From contig CAMVKN010000001.1 in NCBI GenBank assembly GCA_947168045.1, positions 124,001 through 188,000 on the forward strand: DNA of 64,000 bases. Reading direction: 5' to 3'. The notes beneath the pieces are model-generated. The model saw only the letters and a list, made by a program, of their open reading frames with translations. It did no database searches and was not told the DNA's origin. Below are positions 61,799 through 64,000 of the stretch, piece by piece (positions within the stretch are counted from its first letter, which is position 1; every line of letters begins with the position of its first letter). This DNA is from an uncultured Prevotellaceae bacterium. Its GTDB lineage: Bacteria > Bacteroidota > Bacteroidia > Bacteroidales > Bacteroidaceae. The translations under genes and the position numbers were made by a program.

Positions 61799-64000
61799 AT
61801 GGAAGATACGAATAACATACCGCAGGAGTTTGATTCCTTCTACCTGAAGGACGTGTCGTTTGCCCACCTGATGACGCACCGCATCTTCAACGTGCTCATC
61901 GTGGCCAACCCCTACGATGCCTTCATGCTCGAGGACGACGGACGCGTTGACGAGAAGATTTTCGATGAATACACCGAACTTGGCATGCGCTATCCGCCGT
62001 CGTTCACGCAGGTGTCAACCACCGAGGAGGCCCAGGAGGTGCTGGAGACGACAGCCATAGACCTGGTCATCTGCATGCCTGGCAATGCCGACAACGACGC
62101 CTTCGCCGTGGCACGCGAGGTGAAAGCCATGCGCGCCGACGTGCCCTGCGTGGTGCTCACCCCCTTCAGCCACGGCATCACCCGCCGCATGCAGGACGAG
62201 GACATGAGCATCTTCGACTACGTGTTCTGCTGGCTGGGCAACACCAACCTCATCCTCAGCATCATCAAGCTCATCGAGGACCGCATGAACATCGACCACG
62301 ACATCAGCGAGGCTGGCGTGCAGATGATTCTTTTGGTCGAGGACAACATTCGTTTCTACTCCTCCGTGCTGCCGAACCTCTACAACTATATTCTACAGCA
62401 GTCGAAGAACTTCTCGACCGAGGCCCTCAACCCCCATGCTGCCGCACAGCGCAAGCGGGGCCGCCCGAAGGTGGTGCTGGCCACGAACTACGAGGAGGCC
62501 ATGGCCCTCTATGAGAAATACCATGAGAACACGCTGGGCGTCATCAGCGACACCCGCTTCCCCATGCAGACGCCCGTGGGCCGACTGAGTCATGTGGAGG
62601 AGGGCGACCCCGAGGCGGGACTGAAGCTGCTCAGGGAGATTCGCAGGCGCGATGAATACGTGCCTCTCATCCTGGAGAGCTCAGAGATTGTCAACCGCCA
62701 GAAGGCAGAGGCCGAAGGCTTCCACTTCGTTGACAAGAACTCGAAGAAGATGAATGTCGACCTGCGTCTCCTCCTGGAGGAGCACATGGGCTTCGGCGAC
62801 TTCATCTTCCGCGACCCACAGACGAAGGCGGAGGTGCTGCGCATCAGCAGTCTGAAGGAGCTGCAAGACAACATCTTCACCATTCCTCACGACTCGCTCA
62901 TGCGCCACATCAGGCGCAACCACATGAGCCGCTGGCTCACCGCCAGGGCCATCTTCCCCGTCTCGCAGTTTCTCAAGCAGGTCACCTGGCACAAGCTGCA
63001 GGACGTCGACGCCCACCGGCGCATCATCTTCGATGCCATCGTGCAATATCGCCACATGAAGAACATCGGCGTGGTGGCCGTCTTCGACCGCATGAAGTTC
63101 GATAGATTCGCACATTTTGCGCGCATCGGCGAGGGAAGCCTCGGCGGCAAGGGGCGCGGCCTGGCGTTCCTCGACACCATCCTGAAGCGCCACCCCGAGC
63201 TCAACCAGTTCCCCAACGCCTCCGTGCAGATACCGAAGACCGTCGTCCTGTGTACCGATTTCTTCGACCGTTTCATGGACGACAACAACCTGTGGGGCAT
63301 CGCTCTCTCTGATGCGCCCGACGAGGAGATTCTGCGCCACTTCCTCCGTGCGCAGCTGCCCGATGACCTGATAGCCGATTTCTTCACATTCTTCGATGCC
63401 ATCAAGCGCCCCATCGCCGTCAGAAGCTCCAGCCTGCTCGAGGACAGCCACTACCAGCCCTTTGCCGGCATCTACGCCACCTACATGATTCCCTGGCTCG
63501 ACGACAAGTACGAGATGCTGCGGCAGCTGGCCTGCGCCATCAAGGGTGTCTATGCCAGTGTCTACTACCGCGACTCGAAGGCTTACATGACCGCCACGCA
63601 GAACGTCATTGACCAGGAGAAGATGGCCGTCATCCTGCAGGAGGTGGTGGGCCAGCAGTATGGCGACCTCTACTACCCCACCTTCTCAGGGGTGCTGCGC
63701 TCGCTGAACTACTATCCCATTGGCGATGAAACGGCCGAAGAAGGCATCGCCAGCCTGGCCCTGGGCCTGGGCAAATACATCGTCGATGGCGGCCAGACGC
63801 TGCGTGTCTCGCCCTACCATCCCAACCAGGTGTTGCAGATGAGTGAGATGGAGACGGCCCTGACGCAGACGCAGACACGGTTCTACGCATTGGAGGCCCC
63901 CTCCAAGCCCCCCCTGGGGGGGGAGAGCAAAGCCGCCACACCCGCCAGTCATTCCCCTCTGGGGGTGCCGGGGAGCGAACCCACCATACCCGCCAGTCAC
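61799..64000 (+). CDS. PEP/pyruvate-binding domain protein with N-terminal receiver-like domains (3' partial)
   Basis: The frame is open from ATG 61799 to the window end (734 codons) and is absent from the ORF track because no stop is reached. The N-terminal third looks like two pseudo-receiver domains: VLIVANPYDAFML with IDLVICMPG, and AGVQMILLVEDNIRFYSSVLP with LGVISDTRFPM. The later part holds the pyruvate-phosphate-dikinase-type PEP/pyruvate-binding domain: GEGSLGGKGRGLAFLD, IPKTVVLCTDFFDRF and RPIAVRSSSLLEDSHYQPFAGIYATY. Such proteins are conserved in Bacteroidota and have an unclear role, possibly linking a phospho-signal to PEP metabolism. From 63895 a family D repeat begins in frame (PSKPPLGGE ... 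TPASHSPLG). It is probably co-transcribed with GH94. Confidence 0.85.
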   Translation, partial: MEDTNNIPQEFDSFYLKDVSFAHLMTHRIFNVLIVANPYDAFMLEDDGRVDEKIFDEYTELGMRYPPSFTQVSTTEEAQEVLETTAIDLVICMPGNADNDAFAVAREVKAMRADVPCVVLTPFSHGITRRMQDEDMSIFDYVFCWLGNTNLILSIIKLIEDRMNIDHDISEAGVQMILLVEDNIRFYSSVLPNLYNYILQQSKNFSTEALNPHAAAQRKRGRPKVVLATNYEEAMALYEKYHENTLGVISDTRFPMQTPVGRLSHVEEGDPEAGLKLLREIRRRDEYVPLILESSEIVNRQKAEAEGFHFVDKNSKKMNVDLRLLLEEHMGFGDFIFRDPQTKAEVLRISSLKELQDNIFTIPHDSLMRHIRRNHMSRWLTARAIFPVSQFLKQVTWHKLQDVDAHRRIIFDAIVQYRHMKNIGVVAVFDRMKFDRFAHFARIGEGSLGGKGRGLAFLDTILKRHPELNQFPNASVQIPKTVVLCTDFFDRFMDDNNLWGIALSDAPDEEILRHFLRAQLPDDLIADFFTFFDAIKRPIAVRSSSLLEDSHYQPFAGIYATYMIPWLDDKYEMLRQLACAIKGVYASVYYRDSKAYMTATQNVIDQEKMAVILQEVVGQQYGDLYYPTFSGVLRSLNYYPIGDETAEEGIASLALGLGKYIVDGGQTLRVSPYHPNQVLQMSEMETALTQTQTRFYALEAPSKPPLGGESKAATPASHSPLGVPGSEPTIPASH
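63895..64000. repeat. Family D repeat inside the PEP/pyruvate-binding gene (cut by window end)
   Basis: CCCCCCCTGGGGGGGGAGAG is followed by spacer ACACCCGCCAGTCATTC, a right arm CCCCTCTGGGGG, and another spacer copy at the edge. In frame: KPPLGGESKAATPASHSPLG. It matches the spacer word CCGCCAGT of the other two family D copies. Confidence 0.82.

Noticed and set aside
63630-64000. Minus-strand ORFs at the right edge
   Set aside because: They are antisense to the open PEP/pyruvate-binding frame and include repeat sequence.

Overview
The window is G+C-rich bacterial chromosome from the Bacteroidota, most likely a Prevotella-type member of the Bacteroidales. The evidence is a SusC/SusD pair, promoters of the Bacteroidetes TTTG-N19/20-TAnnTTTG type, a TamB plus lipoprotein TamL pair, an M16 peptidase with a signal peptide, and a recurring C-terminal tail (YDLxGR ... 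GKK) on secreted proteins. No tRNA, rRNA, CRISPR array, integrase or intact transposase was seen.

Layout. 1-4.3 kb: end of a SusC transporter, its SusD lipoprotein and a membrane histidine-kinase-like protein whose phospho-acceptor histidine is missing. 4.4-8.2 kb (minus): sufC, sufD and a Dcu-type C4-dicarboxylate transporter. 8.3-13 kb: a GH127 enzyme and a zincin-like protease. 13-18 kb: housekeeping genes mtnN, dxr and rseP, and a convergent ComEC-like gene. 18-21.7 kb: a fusion of a histidine acid phosphatase with a GH92 alpha-mannosidase. 22-30 kb: two surface proteins, one of 1921 residues. 30-34.5 kb: M16 peptidase and GH28 pectinase. 35-38.4 kb: an Ig/InlB-type secreted protein followed by a 55-residue acidic peptide absent from the ORF track. 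38.5-43.6 kb: GH125, GH43 and GH76. 43.8-44.5 kb: an Abi/HEPN gene. 45-52.3 kb: tamB and tamL. 52.4-61.8 kb: small envelope proteins, a nucleotidyltransferase, a DHH phosphoesterase, mutS and a GH94 phosphorylase. 61.8 kb to the end: a PEP/pyruvate-binding protein cut by the window edge and so not in the ORF track.

Functionally, GH92-phosphatase, GH125 and GH76 make a coherent set for alpha-mannan (yeast mannan or high-mannose glycan) breakdown. GH127, GH43 and GH28 fit arabinose-decorated pectin.

The most unusual feature is a population of short palindromic repeats, in at least five sequence families, found both between genes and inside protein genes in frame. Many occur as two arms in inverted orientation around a short spacer, like REPINs. 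They lie within or at the ends of sufC, sufD, rseP, GH127, the phosphatase-GH92 gene, tamB, tamL, mutS, GH94 and the PEP/pyruvate-binding gene. Within a family, unrelated proteins receive the same peptide (EVRGER ... SPLTSHL, PSLGEG/PSPREG, PPLGG ... PPQGGTGG). In sufD and the phosphatase the two arms flank a short stretch that looks like native protein. This resembles Rickettsia palindromic elements or REPINs and is the best candidate for an undescribed system here.
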